Of a stretch of DNA of 64,000 nucleotides, positions 56,146 through 64,000 are shown in pieces. The position numbers were made by a program, and so were the translations under genes. The notes below the pieces were generated by a model. The model did not search any database. It saw only the letters and a program-made list of their open reading frames with translations, and was not told where the DNA came from. Origin of the DNA: Fuerstiella sp. Lineage in GTDB: Bacteria; Planctomycetota; Planctomycetia; Planctomycetales; Planctomycetaceae. The stretch's first letter is position 1. Every line of letters begins with the position of its first letter. The DNA is taken from assembly GCA_022447225.1 (NCBI GenBank), contig JAKVAZ010000006.1:1-64000 (forward strand). The letters run 5' to 3'.

Positions 56146-56297
56146 AGCATCAATCGTTGCGGAACAGTTTAAGCCTGTCCATACATGACCTTCAGGTCCC
56201 CCCGGATCAACACGGACATTGCCTGAAATGATGAAGTTCCGTTTTGTTTGAAATCACCGTCCCTGCGAAGCCGAAACTGCCGACTCATCCACTACTG

Positions 56298-57248
56298 CTA
56301 CCGGAAACGCCAGACCGTATTCCTGGGTATGTTCTGTCGATCCAGCTCCTGTTCAATTTCTTTAACAAATCGCGCCGCGTCCACCGGATACCCCTGCGTG
56401 GGCTTCAACTCAGGAATCATCTGCCTCCAAAACGCGTTGAATTCGAGCATTGCAACTTCACGCACGTATTTTGATATCATAGAGGCTACCGCAACCGGAA
56501 GGTGTTCTTCGGCTTTCGTTTGAAAACGAAACTCTAAGTTATTCAGGCGATACCGCGACAGCTCTCGTCCTTCTTCCAGGCCAAACACGAACTCATCATC
56601 AAACGCTGCCGAAATCAGCTCGGCGTAGCGATTTCTTCCCCCGTGTTTGTCACAGATAATCTGAGCGGTGTTTGGTCGTTCCTCGCGGACAATTTCTGAC
56701 ACCAGTTGCAGCGTCTCCACTGACAGAACACGGCCTTTGGATCCCGCCGCTGCGACAAGATCGTTGAATTCATCAGGGAAAATGATGCGAGATCGCACGG
56801 TTACCATTTCCGCATCTGCCTCACGGAGCGTCTGACGCAGTTGCAGTGACGACCGTTCGATCAACCCGGCATCTGTCTGCACCGGTACACCCTCACGAAC
56901 CGAAGGCCGACATCTTTGACGATCCAAAGCACGCTGAAATTCAGCACCGGCTACCGCGGTCCCCAGCGAATCAAAATCATGCGGCATCTGATTCAACAGA
57001 TTCAGAAACGCCAATACCGATTTCTCCAGCGGAACCATGGAACCACCAGACGAGTATATTTTTTTCGAATCAGCAACCTGCAGCTGTTCCGGCTGCTCCG
57101 GCGCAGCGGTACCCACGGCGCGACTCAGCAGCTGCCAGCACAGAGGACTGGTTGTCCCCTGCGGAAATCGCCAGGCCGTCGCTGTAATCAGTAATGGCCC
57201 CAGGTTCGGACCGTAGCCGGCTTCGTCGGTTCCGATGAAGAATGTCAT
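56298..57248 (-). CDS. RNase HII-like protein (divergent)
   Basis: A 316-residue protein related to RNase HII. The first active-site pair is at GTDEAGYGPNLGPL (Asp8, Glu9), followed by VADSKKIYS, ICDKHGGRNRY (third acid), and KAEEHLPVAVASMISKYVRE, where RNase HII has KGD...AASILAKVxRD, so a Glu appears in place of the fourth Asp. The C-terminal TQGYPVDAARF matches KGYPTAxH. It is about 100 residues longer than normal RNase HII, with extra segments between residues 90 and 200. Activity on RNA-DNA hybrids is plausible but not certain; it may be a separate planctomycete branch. It starts 10 bases after the stop of the upstream gene. Confidence 0.75.
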   Translation of the reverse strand: MTFFIGTDEAGYGPNLGPLLITATAWRFPQGTTSPLCWQLLSRAVGTAAPEQPEQLQVADSKKIYSSGGSMVPLEKSVLAFLNLLNQMPHDFDSLGTAVAGAEFQRALDRQRCRPSVREGVPVQTDAGLIERSSLQLRQTLREADAEMVTVRSRIIFPDEFNDLVAAAGSKGRVLSVETLQLVSEIVREERPNTAQIICDKHGGRNRYAELISAAFDDEFVFGLEEGRELSRYRLNNLEFRFQTKAEEHLPVAVASMISKYVREVAMLEFNAFWRQMIPELKPTQGYPVDAARFVKEIEQELDRQNIPRNTVWRFR

Positions 57249-57258
57249 ATATTGATGA

Positions 57259-60200
57259 TCATGACTTCGGACGTCTGTTTCGTATAAAACGGATCAGACT
57301 GTATCGAGTCTTCAGCTGCTTCGCCTCGTCAGAAACTTCGACGCGCTGATCGGCATAGCCGGGGACAACACGACGAACGCTTACGGCCCATCCGGCACCG
57401 GCTTCCAGTGGATGAGACTGCAGTTCCTGAACCGGAATGGCAACCTCGAAGCGCCAGCCGGTCCGGTCACGCTGAGTTGCCACGTACCACCGGGGATTCC
57501 AGTTATCAAACTGCCAGCAGCGATCGGACGTCCGGCCCGCACTGTCAACCACGAAATGCCAGGCCGTCGAATAGTCACGGTCGATGTCCAGTCGCAGTTC
57601 AATATGGTCAGCTGTCATATCAGCTTCATCATGCGTTCGATCGAATTTCTCTGTCTCAGGCTGGATGTCGTCCACCGTCGGCAAATGACCGGCGAAATAC
57701 AGGAACTTAGGATCCCAGCTCAACATCACCAGGCTGTTCGTCGTTCCGTCCGCCGATCCTCCGCCGGTTAGCTGAATTTCCGGAGCCTGCTGCCAGCACT
57801 GATCGCTGAGTACCCCGTCCAGTCGGGGACGCCGATGAGTCTCAGGCAGATTAAACGCCTCAATCACAGGTTCCACAGCAGAGAATCCGGCCTGCATTTC
57901 ATTAACCGCCAGCAGGCGCCGCCAGTCCGGAGCACCGGACGCGGCGGCCAGTGCAGTCCGTTCTTTCCCAGGCTGATGCAATCGACGGTAACGGGCAGCA
58001 ACGATGAGTTTCTGCTGAGCCGATAAAGCCGAATCCGGAGCGAGCTGATTCAGATGCCCCCACGAAATAACGGCCTGCTGATTCCAGTGTTCATCGAGAG
58101 CCCTGTCTTCCCGACCATTGCTCCGGTAAAAACGATCAAGCGACGTTCCGGCGGCGGGAAGAACCCATGGCTTAACAGATAACGGCCGCTGATCCGCGGG
58201 AATATGTGAAGCAGCATGGCGTTGTCCCCTGTCATGGAACGGTCGCCCGCTTTTTCGCAGGGTCAGAATCTCTGCAGAGGAATACAGCAGGTGCAGATCT
58301 TCTGCAGCGTAAGCAGCCTGCGGTGAGTCGGGAAATCGACGTATGAATTCCCTGCGGACTGCAATCCTGCCTTCCAGATTCTCACGCTGACAAAACAGTT
58401 CCAGTGCGTGCTGCAGCTGAGCAGATGACAGTGCAGCCGGCATGTTACTGCCAATGGTCCGCATATGTGCGATGAGCTCTCCCCCTGCGGGTCGACGCTC
58501 TATTTGCGTGGTCAGAGCCAGCTTTTGAGTATGATGTTTTTTGACAGTTTCTTCCAGATCGCCAATGTCGTGATCCGGCTGTAACAGCCGGCGTCTTCCA
58601 CCGCTGCCAGGTGTCACCGGGATGTTTCGAAACATCGCATCGGGTGTGGCGGCCGCGGATCTGCGGTGGACTGCATAAGCCACATCGTCGTTCCCCGAAC
58701 GGACATTGGGATTTGTAGCCGAGTACCAGTTGTGAGCCACCAGACCGGCTGTCGTCCTCAGCGTCGGCAACACGAAGTCGGCACGATATTCCAGCGGAGT
58801 ACTGTTCTTATGAGTGCGAATGATCACGCGCTGCACGGTCCAGGGCAGCAGTCCTGCCTTGAGCAGCGGGGAGGATCGAGGGTCTGATCCTGCCGCAATT
58901 TCACCGGCTGATTTGATCACTGACCGCCAAATCGCTGCGACACCGTCATTTTCTCCGGACGATTCGATACATATCACGTTTGGACGCCATGTTCGAATTT
59001 CAGCTGCCAGACGTAGCGGAAGTAGTTTCCGCAACCGACCGTCCGACAACATATCCCATGTCTGAAGCAGCGACGACTGCGACACAGCCTGCTGATGTTT
59101 CGTTCGGGCGAACCGCCAGTCTGCTGTCATCGTGTTTACACCCAAACCGGCGATTTGCGACCGCCACCGCTCCGGATTTTGTTCATCAACTAATCGCCGC
59201 GAAGGTTGCAGCACGCTCACCCGGTAACCGTCTTCCCCGGCAACTTTGGCGAGCATCAACGGGGCCACGTCCTGAGGATCCGTCACGATGTACATCAACG
59301 CCGATCGCCGGTCGCCATTACGCACACTTTTCCAACTGCGTCCAAAATCATCTGATTGCAGGATCATTCCCCACGCCCCGACGGCCAAGAGCGAATCCGC
59401 TCCCAAACGAGTCAGTCGATTGATCGAACCACCTCTGGCACAGGGAATCCTGCTCCACGTGGTTCCTGCGTCATCACTGACTAAAACACTTGAAGCCGGT
59501 GTCCCGGCAACACAGACACGTTCACCGTCATGCACCACACTGCGAAGACAATAGATGTCCCGAATCTCGTCAGGGAATCGTGCAGGAATTTTCCAGCTTA
59601 CCCCGCGGTTCACGCTCCGACGAACGTAGCCACCATCCCCCACAATCCATGCTCGACCATCGTCGGAAAAGGACACCGCATGGACAGTCTGCAAAGAATT
59701 CCCGGGGTCTCCAAGAATTGACAGTTTGTTGCTGTTAACCACGCCATACGCCCGGCCTCCCCCAACCAGGATCCCCTCGTCCGGACTCACAAATGCGGCA
59801 CTGCCCCAGTCAGCCGAAGCATTGTCTGATTCAATTTCCTTCCAGGACCGGCCGGCATCTGTTGTAATCAGAACGGATCCTCCCTCGCCGTGACCGGGCG
59901 TGGTGACCACGATGCCCTTGTCCAGCCCAAAGAACCGAACCATCCGCAGACCAGGCAACTGAACGTCTGGTGATACGTTTTTCCATGTCTGCCCGCCGTC
60001 GTCCGTCGTCAATAAAACGCCACGATCTAACTTAGAATGCAGATCAGCACGAATGCCGGCGATAAAACCGATACGATTCGTGAGAAAACAGACACTGTTC
60101 AGGCTGCAGTCAAAGGGCAGAACGCCCGAAACCCACGTCTTGCCGGCATCACCAGAATGAACAACTACCCCACGTTCCCCAACTGCCCAACATTGCCGGC

Positions 60201-60381
60201 CAACCACAGCCACATCGTACAGGGACGCATCATCAATAATGGCTGCGGAACGGTACACCGGCGTACTTAAGAACGCCGGTGGAATCGGATCATGAGCAAT
60301 CAACCGATATTCGGCGGCTGCCGTCGGTGCCAGCAGCGTCCAGGCGAACCATGTCTGAAAAAATGCTATTTGCATCCTCAT
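57259..60381 (-). CDS. exported Asp-box/YCF48-like protein with CBM9-like C-terminus
   Basis: About 1040 residues. The ATG at 60381 gives a signal peptide (about residues 1-23, ending AAA); the frame extends to 60516. Residues 50-400 form a beta-propeller with six Asp-box motifs (GDAGKTW, DDGGQTW, TDAGRSW, NRGVSW, DDAGTTW, DDFGRSW), as in YCF48/sialidase-type folds. A long middle of low similarity (400-820) follows, perhaps PIG-L-like or helical. The last 200 residues (RRPRLDGVLSDQCWQQAPEIQL, LSWDPKFLYFAGHL, DHIELRLDIDRDYSTAWHF) resemble a family 9 carbohydrate-binding module. It probably binds cell-surface glycan in the periplasm. The RNase HII-like gene follows after 10 bases. Confidence 0.72.
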   Translation of the reverse strand: MRMQIAFFQTWFAWTLLAPTAAAEYRLIAHDPIPPAFLSTPVYRSAAIIDDASLYDVAVVGRQCWAVGERGVVVHSGDAGKTWVSGVLPFDCSLNSVCFLTNRIGFIAGIRADLHSKLDRGVLLTTDDGGQTWKNVSPDVQLPGLRMVRFFGLDKGIVVTTPGHGEGGSVLITTDAGRSWKEIESDNASADWGSAAFVSPDEGILVGGGRAYGVVNSNKLSILGDPGNSLQTVHAVSFSDDGRAWIVGDGGYVRRSVNRGVSWKIPARFPDEIRDIYCLRSVVHDGERVCVAGTPASSVLVSDDAGTTWSRIPCARGGSINRLTRLGADSLLAVGAWGMILQSDDFGRSWKSVRNGDRRSALMYIVTDPQDVAPLMLAKVAGEDGYRVSVLQPSRRLVDEQNPERWRSQIAGLGVNTMTADWRFARTKHQQAVSQSSLLQTWDMLSDGRLRKLLPLRLAAEIRTWRPNVICIESSGENDGVAAIWRSVIKSAGEIAAGSDPRSSPLLKAGLLPWTVQRVIIRTHKNSTPLEYRADFVLPTLRTTAGLVAHNWYSATNPNVRSGNDDVAYAVHRRSAAATPDAMFRNIPVTPGSGGRRRLLQPDHDIGDLEETVKKHHTQKLALTTQIERRPAGGELIAHMRTIGSNMPAALSSAQLQHALELFCQRENLEGRIAVRREFIRRFPDSPQAAYAAEDLHLLYSSAEILTLRKSGRPFHDRGQRHAASHIPADQRPLSVKPWVLPAAGTSLDRFYRSNGREDRALDEHWNQQAVISWGHLNQLAPDSALSAQQKLIVAARYRRLHQPGKERTALAAASGAPDWRRLLAVNEMQAGFSAVEPVIEAFNLPETHRRPRLDGVLSDQCWQQAPEIQLTGGGSADGTTNSLVMLSWDPKFLYFAGHLPTVDDIQPETEKFDRTHDEADMTADHIELRLDIDRDYSTAWHFVVDSAGRTSDRCWQFDNWNPRWYVATQRDRTGWRFEVAIPVQELQSHPLEAGAGWAVSVRRVVPGYADQRVEVSDEAKQLKTRYSLIRFIRNRRPKS

Positions 60382-60628
60382 ACGCCGGTCATACCAAATC
60401 CCTTCAGTTACAGGGAGCCGAACTGGATTGCAGGCAGGAACTGCCGATTTGTCTGCCGTGGAAAAACTTGGGAACCGAACTGGTGACTTTTTGGGGGCAG
60501 GCCGCACATCTCTCATATTGACCGGAAATCCGGGGTCTGAGAGATTTCCGCTTATCTCAATCTTTCCTTCCCACGATGATATGCTGTCCTGACGATCGGG
60601 TCAGAAACCGGCAAAGGAGTGTCCTACC

Positions 60629-61297
60629 GTGAAACGCCTCACACTCATCCTTTCTCTCCTCACATTTGCCGTTGTGGCAACAGATAATCGGGCAGATGCT
60701 CAGGAACGCAAAACCTCGCAAAAGAAGCGTGATGCAACCCGGGTAGGTCTGATTGACATGGCCCATGTGTTCCAGAACTACGAAAAATTCAAAGAGCTTC
60801 GAGAAGGACTCCAGGCTGCGGTACAGCAAAGCGATGCCGAAGCCAAGGACATGGCAGGCGAATTTAAGGCATTGCAGGAACAACTCAGCCAACAGTCCAA
60901 AGATTTCGACCCCGGCAGTCCTGAATACGAAAATATTGAACGCCGACTTCTGGACGAAAAGGCCAAGTTTGAATCATGGCGGGCCGCCACCCAGCGTAAA
61001 CTCGCCCGACGCGAAACCGAAATGCTGAAAACGATCTACGCTGATGTCAGCAGAATGGTGAAAGCTTACTCTGAATACGCCGAATACTCTCTGGTCCTTC
61101 GTTTTAACCGTAAAGGTGTCGACGACGAAATGCAGCCTCAGCAGGCCATTCAGGCAATGAACAAGAATGTGATTTACCACCAGAGTGGTAACGACATCAC
61201 TGAAATCGTTCTCAAACAGCTTAACAATCAATACAACAGGAAATCCGGCCGTACTCCGACTCAGTCGGCAGGTAACCGGAAACCTGTTAAACGCTAA
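60629..61297 (+). CDS. ompH: OmpH/Skp family periplasmic chaperone
   Basis: A 222-residue exported protein. It has a signal peptide (about residues 1-24, ending ADA) followed by the OmpH/Skp start VGLIDMAHVFQNYEKF and long coiled-coil arms (about residues 55-150) rich in Glu/Lys/Gln. Skp proteins escort outer-membrane proteins across the periplasm. The start is GTG at 60629 after AAAGGAG. The TAA stop overlaps the longest lpxC frame by one base. The order ompH-lpxC-lpxA is a variant of the classic bamA-skp-lpxD-fabZ-lpxA region, so an outer membrane with lipid A is supported. Confidence 0.88.
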   Translation: MKRLTLILSLLTFAVVATDNRADAQERKTSQKKRDATRVGLIDMAHVFQNYEKFKELREGLQAAVQQSDAEAKDMAGEFKALQEQLSQQSKDFDPGSPEYENIERRLLDEKAKFESWRAATQRKLARRETEMLKTIYADVSRMVKAYSEYAEYSLVLRFNRKGVDDEMQPQQAIQAMNKNVIYHQSGNDITEIVLKQLNNQYNRKSGRTPTQSAGNRKPVKR

Positions 61298-61412
61298 TGA
61301 AACGTCGACGATCCATCGGGTCGTCGCATGAAGGCAACCAAACCCGACAGCTGTCTGTACTGACACCCGGCTGTCGGTTTTCCTGCCCGGATCAGCTGTT
61401 GTCCTGGCTGTT

Positions 61413-61417
61413 GGGAG
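61413..61417 (+). promoter_or_regulatory. ribosome binding site favouring GTG start of lpxC
   Basis: GGGAG lies five bases before the GTG at 61423. This start gives a protein of normal LpxC length, whereas the ATG at 61297 adds 42 residues that do not resemble the family. Confidence 0.65.
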
Positions 61418-61422
61418 AAATT

Positions 61423-62316
61423 GTGATTGAAGCCGCGCACAAACGTCTGCAGCAGACACTGGCAGGTCCGGTTGAACTGGAAGGGCCAGGCCTGTTTCAC
61501 GGCATACCGGCCCGCATTCGCCTACTTCCCGCAGAAGCCGGTACCGGTATCGTGTTCCGCCGCTGCGACCTTCCCGATATCCCAACAGTTCCGGCGCGAC
61601 ACGACTATGTCCTGGCGGCCGCACGTCGAACAATACTGGGACGTGCCGGTCAACCGCTTGTGGAAACTGTCGAACATCTAATGGCCGCCATTGCCGGAAT
61701 TGGTGTCGACAACTGTGTTATTGAAATCAATGGGCCGGAGGTTCCATCATTTGACGCATCCAGTCGTGTCTTTTGCAACGCAATGCTGGATAAGGGTCTG
61801 CAGGAACTGTCGGAATGCGTGGAAGCATTTGCCATAACCGACCAAATGATGTTGAAGTCCGATGGCGGACAGTCGGTCGTGCTGCGACCCTACGTACGGT
61901 CACTGCTGGCCGTCACCTGGCAACTGGACTATGGTAGGCGGGCTCCGATACCTCCCCAGATTTATTCAATCGAATTGACGCCCGATATCTTTGTCCGCGA
62001 AATAGCGTCTGCAAGAACGTTTGTACTGGAATCAGAAATCACCATGCTCCGGGGACTGGGATATGGTCGGCATCTCACTGACCGGGATCTACTGGTTTGC
62101 GGAACTGACGGGACATGGAACAACAGACTGCGATGGCCGGATGAGTGCGTTCGACATAAACTGCTGGACTGCGTGGGTGATTTAGCACTCAGCGGACGAT
62201 CGGTGTATGGTCACCTGACCGCTGTTCGCAGTGGACACAAACTCAATCATCGACTCGCTGAGGAAGTATCCCGAATGGCCGACAGTCATTCTCAATCTAT
62301 TTCATCGGCCGCATGA
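61423..62316 (+). CDS. lpxC: UDP-3-O-acyl-N-acetylglucosamine deacetylase
   Basis: A zinc deacetylase of 297 residues (from GTG 61423) performing the committed step of lipid A synthesis. All key residues are visible: the zinc ligand His85 in VEHLMAAI, His245 and Asp249 in RHKLLDCVGDL, and the general acid/base His272 in SGHKLNHRL. The N-terminal part has GPVELEGPGLFHGIPARI and GTGIVFRR. The longer ATG frame at 61297 overlaps the ompH stop as TAATG and remains possible. The gene lies between ompH and lpxA in one operon. Confidence 0.93.
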   Translation: MIEAAHKRLQQTLAGPVELEGPGLFHGIPARIRLLPAEAGTGIVFRRCDLPDIPTVPARHDYVLAAARRTILGRAGQPLVETVEHLMAAIAGIGVDNCVIEINGPEVPSFDASSRVFCNAMLDKGLQELSECVEAFAITDQMMLKSDGGQSVVLRPYVRSLLAVTWQLDYGRRAPIPPQIYSIELTPDIFVREIASARTFVLESEITMLRGLGYGRHLTDRDLLVCGTDGTWNNRLRWPDECVRHKLLDCVGDLALSGRSVYGHLTAVRSGHKLNHRLAEEVSRMADSHSQSISSAA

Positions 62317-62367
62317 AACCCGCAACGGTTATCGCCAGGACGGCACATATCAATCAGGATGACCAGC

Positions 62368-63225
62368 ATGGAACCACAAGTCTCGCCGCTGTCCGAGGTG
62401 CATTCCTCAGCCAGACTCGGTCCAGGAGTCAAAATCGGACCATTCTGTGTGGTCGGTCCGCAGGTAACCATTGGCGACGAAACCGTGCTGCAGAGTCACG
62501 TCGTCCTTACCGGCCGGACAACACTCGGGCAAAGAAATCGTGTGTATCCGGGCTGCGTCATCGGTGGCGAACCTCAGGACATCAGTTACCAGGACACAGA
62601 CACCCAGGTGGTGATCGGCAATGACAATATTTTTCGGGAAGGTGTGACAGTCAGCAGGGGTGCCGAGAAAGAAGACGGGTGCACACGCATCGGCAACGGC
62701 AACATGTTCATGGCCAACAGTCACGTCGCTCACAATTGTCACATCTTTGACAAGGTCATCCTTGTCAACGGTGTACTGCTGGGCGGACACGTTCATGTGC
62801 ACAATGGAGCAATTGTCTCGGGCAATACGGTGGTCCATCATTTCTCAACACTCGGGCGTCTGAGCTTCGTCAGCGGAGGCTGCCGTGTTCCGCACGATAT
62901 CCCCCCCTTTATGCTGGCTGCCGGCAATGATAATCCTGCCGTGAAAACACTGAACATCGTCGGAATGCGAAGAGCCGGAATTTCTGAAGATTCAATTCAG
63001 CACCTGCGAGTTGCATTTCGACTGCTGTTTCGTAAACGACAACCGCTGGAAGAGGTTCGCAGCAGTCTTGAAAACACAATTGACGACGCACTACCGGCGG
63101 AACTTAGGGAACTGTTTCAATTCATTGAAAATCAGCGAGCCGGTAAACTTGGCCGTGCCCGGGAAGCCATTCGCAATCAAACGGCAACACAACAGCAGTC
63201 CGTGCAGAAATCGAAAGCAGCATGA
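62368..63225 (+). CDS. lpxA: UDP-N-acetylglucosamine acyltransferase
   Basis: A 285-residue left-handed beta-helix acyltransferase placing the first acyl chain of lipid A. Hexapeptide repeats run from ARLGPGVKIGPFCVVGP through about residue 190; the catalytic His122 lies in NSHVAHNCH; PGCVIGGEPQDISYQ and TVSRGAEKEDGCTRIG match the family. ATG 62368 is preferred over 62359 because AGGATG precedes it. The C-terminal helical tail ends in a basic low-complexity stretch. The stop overlaps the start of the next gene (ATGA), so an oxidoreductase is made with it, which may bear on whether the acceptor is GlcNAc or a 3-amino analogue. Confidence 0.93.
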   Translation: MEPQVSPLSEVHSSARLGPGVKIGPFCVVGPQVTIGDETVLQSHVVLTGRTTLGQRNRVYPGCVIGGEPQDISYQDTDTQVVIGNDNIFREGVTVSRGAEKEDGCTRIGNGNMFMANSHVAHNCHIFDKVILVNGVLLGGHVHVHNGAIVSGNTVVHHFSTLGRLSFVSGGCRVPHDIPPFMLAAGNDNPAVKTLNIVGMRRAGISEDSIQHLRVAFRLLFRKRQPLEEVRSSLENTIDDALPAELRELFQFIENQRAGKLGRAREAIRNQTATQQQSVQKSKAA

Positions 63226-64000
63226 ACGATCTTCAAATGGCAGTCGTGGGTGTCGGGTCACTTGGACAGCACCACGCTCGTATCCTGGCAGGTATGAATG
63301 GTGTGCAACTCGCTGGTGTCGTGGATCCCCGACCGGAACATGGTCGGCAGATCGCGCAACGATATCGAACGCAGTGGTATGCAGACGTGCAAGGTCTTCC
63401 GCATCATCTGGACGGTGTGGTGATTGCAACTCCAACCATGTATCACCTGGAACCTGCGGAGTATTTCCTCAAAGCCGGGGTTCCCACACTGGTGGAAAAA
63501 CCACTGGCAACCAGTCTGAAAGATGCAAATCATCTTCGCAAACTGGCTGACACACATAACACCGTCCTGCAGGTCGGTCATATCGAACGATTCAACCCGG
63601 CCTTCGAAGAAGCTCTGAGTCTTTGCGACGACGTCAAATACCTGCGGTGCCAGCGGGTCAGCCCCTACTCGTTTCGCTCTACTGACATCGGTGTTGTTCA
63701 CGATTTAATGATCCATGACATTGATTTGGCACTGGCACTCATCGGTGAACTGCCTGAATCCGTGGAAGCCTTTGGTGCTGTGACGATCGGCCCGCATGAA
63801 GACTGCGCCGTGGCCCGCCTTCGAATGCCGAACAGTACGATTGTCGATATCACCTCCAGCCGGATGGCTCCTGTGTCCGAACGGTCTATGCAGATCTGGA
63901 GTTCCCGGGGATGTCTGAACGTTGATCTTCAGGCTCGCATACTCACAAGCTGGGAACCATCCGCCGCAGTGGCCGCCAACCCCGGCATGATCCGGACCAT
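63222..64000 (+). CDS. Gfo/Idh/MocA-family NAD(P) oxidoreductase (3' end outside window)
   Basis: The first 259 codons of a Gfo/Idh/MocA oxidoreductase that runs off the right edge. The Rossmann motif VVGVGSLGQHHARIL is at residues 8-22, the consensus EKPLAT at about 91-96, and GHIERFNPAFEEAL and HDIDLALALIG follow. The ATGA overlap with the lpxA stop ties it to lipid A synthesis. In Acidithiobacillus ferrooxidans a related oxidoreductase gene, gnnA, directly follows lpxA and starts UDP-2,3-diamino sugar synthesis; a similar role is possible here, pending a gnnB aminotransferase further on (inference). Confidence 0.85.
   Translation, partial: MNDLQMAVVGVGSLGQHHARILAGMNGVQLAGVVDPRPEHGRQIAQRYRTQWYADVQGLPHHLDGVVIATPTMYHLEPAEYFLKAGVPTLVEKPLATSLKDANHLRKLADTHNTVLQVGHIERFNPAFEEALSLCDDVKYLRCQRVSPYSFRSTDIGVVHDLMIHDIDLALALIGELPESVEAFGAVTIGPHEDCAVARLRMPNSTIVDITSSRMAPVSERSMQIWSSRGCLNVDLQARILTSWEPSAAVAANPGMIRT

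Noticed and set aside
60974-61633. 219-codon minus-strand open frame opposite ompH-lpxC
   Set aside because: It is antisense to two well-supported genes with conserved catalytic residues, and its own residues match no family.

Overview
The window looks like chromosomal DNA of a planctomycete (Planctomycetia). Diagnostic signs are two DUF1501 proteins and a DUF1549/DUF1553 protein, PQQ-type beta-propellers opening with WPxF(R/L)GP, a giant surface protein whose N-terminus carries the VEQRLLLSA sorting-like motif, a NIPSNAP pair protein, and a decayed integrase of the planctomycete type. A sodium-pumping decarboxylase operon fits a marine or saline habitat (inference). No species can be named from the sequence alone.

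Layout. 1-2.5 kb: 5' part of a giant secreted beta-helix/cadherin-like protein, running off the left edge. 3.3-4.6 kb: PQQ propeller. 5.2-8.7 kb: oadG-oadB-oadA operon. 8.9-11.8 kb: NIPSNAP protein and a Tat-exported GHL10-like protein. 11.8-17.7 kb (minus): HpcH/HpaI aldolase, second PQQ propeller, xylulokinase-like kinase and fucose-isomerase-like enzyme, probably a sugar catabolic set. 18.7-24 kb: APC permease with a soluble tail, DUF1501 protein, DUF4432 epimerase. 24-28.4 kb: AT-rich accessory island with an orphan small protein, a GYF-like remnant, a broken tyrosine integrase abutting the 3' end of tRNA-Arg(ACG), a 32-bp tandem repeat ending in a terminator hairpin, and a small planctomycete-type basic protein. 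28.7-37.2 kb (minus): DUF1549/1553-DUF1501 operon, L-fuconate dehydratase, TPR-redoxin protein, 2[4Fe-4S] protein. 37.5-45.4 kb: transketolase, GT39-like membrane protein, orphan receiver protein followed by a cytochrome lipoprotein, PIG-L deacetylase, scramblase-like protein. 45.6-49.6 kb: coiled-coil protein, then murC-murB-ddl (peptidoglycan precursors). 50-54.7 kb: HNH endonuclease, alpha-hydroxy-acid oxidase, enolase-superfamily enzyme and MFS transporter. 54.9-60.4 kb (minus): tRNA nucleotidyltransferase, RNase HII-like protein, YCF48/Asp-box protein with a CBM9-like tail. 60.6-64 kb: ompH(skp)-lpxC-lpxA-Gfo/Idh oxidoreductase, an envelope/lipid A operon continuing past the right edge.

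How it fits together. The core parts are a Gram-negative envelope (lipid A, Skp, peptidoglycan ligases) and central carbon/Na+ energetics. Around them are pieces of sugar and sugar-acid catabolism: fucose-like isomerase, FGGY kinase, aldolase, fuconate dehydratase, epimerase, hydroxy-acid oxidase, and an MFS transporter coupled to an enolase-superfamily enzyme. The most interesting regions are the degraded tRNA-Arg island, the lpxA-oxidoreductase junction (possible 2,3-diamino lipid A), the aberrant RNase HII relative, and several unusual fusions (TPR-redoxin, APC-soluble domain, Asp-box-CBM9). I did not see a complete, clearly new defence or mobile system.
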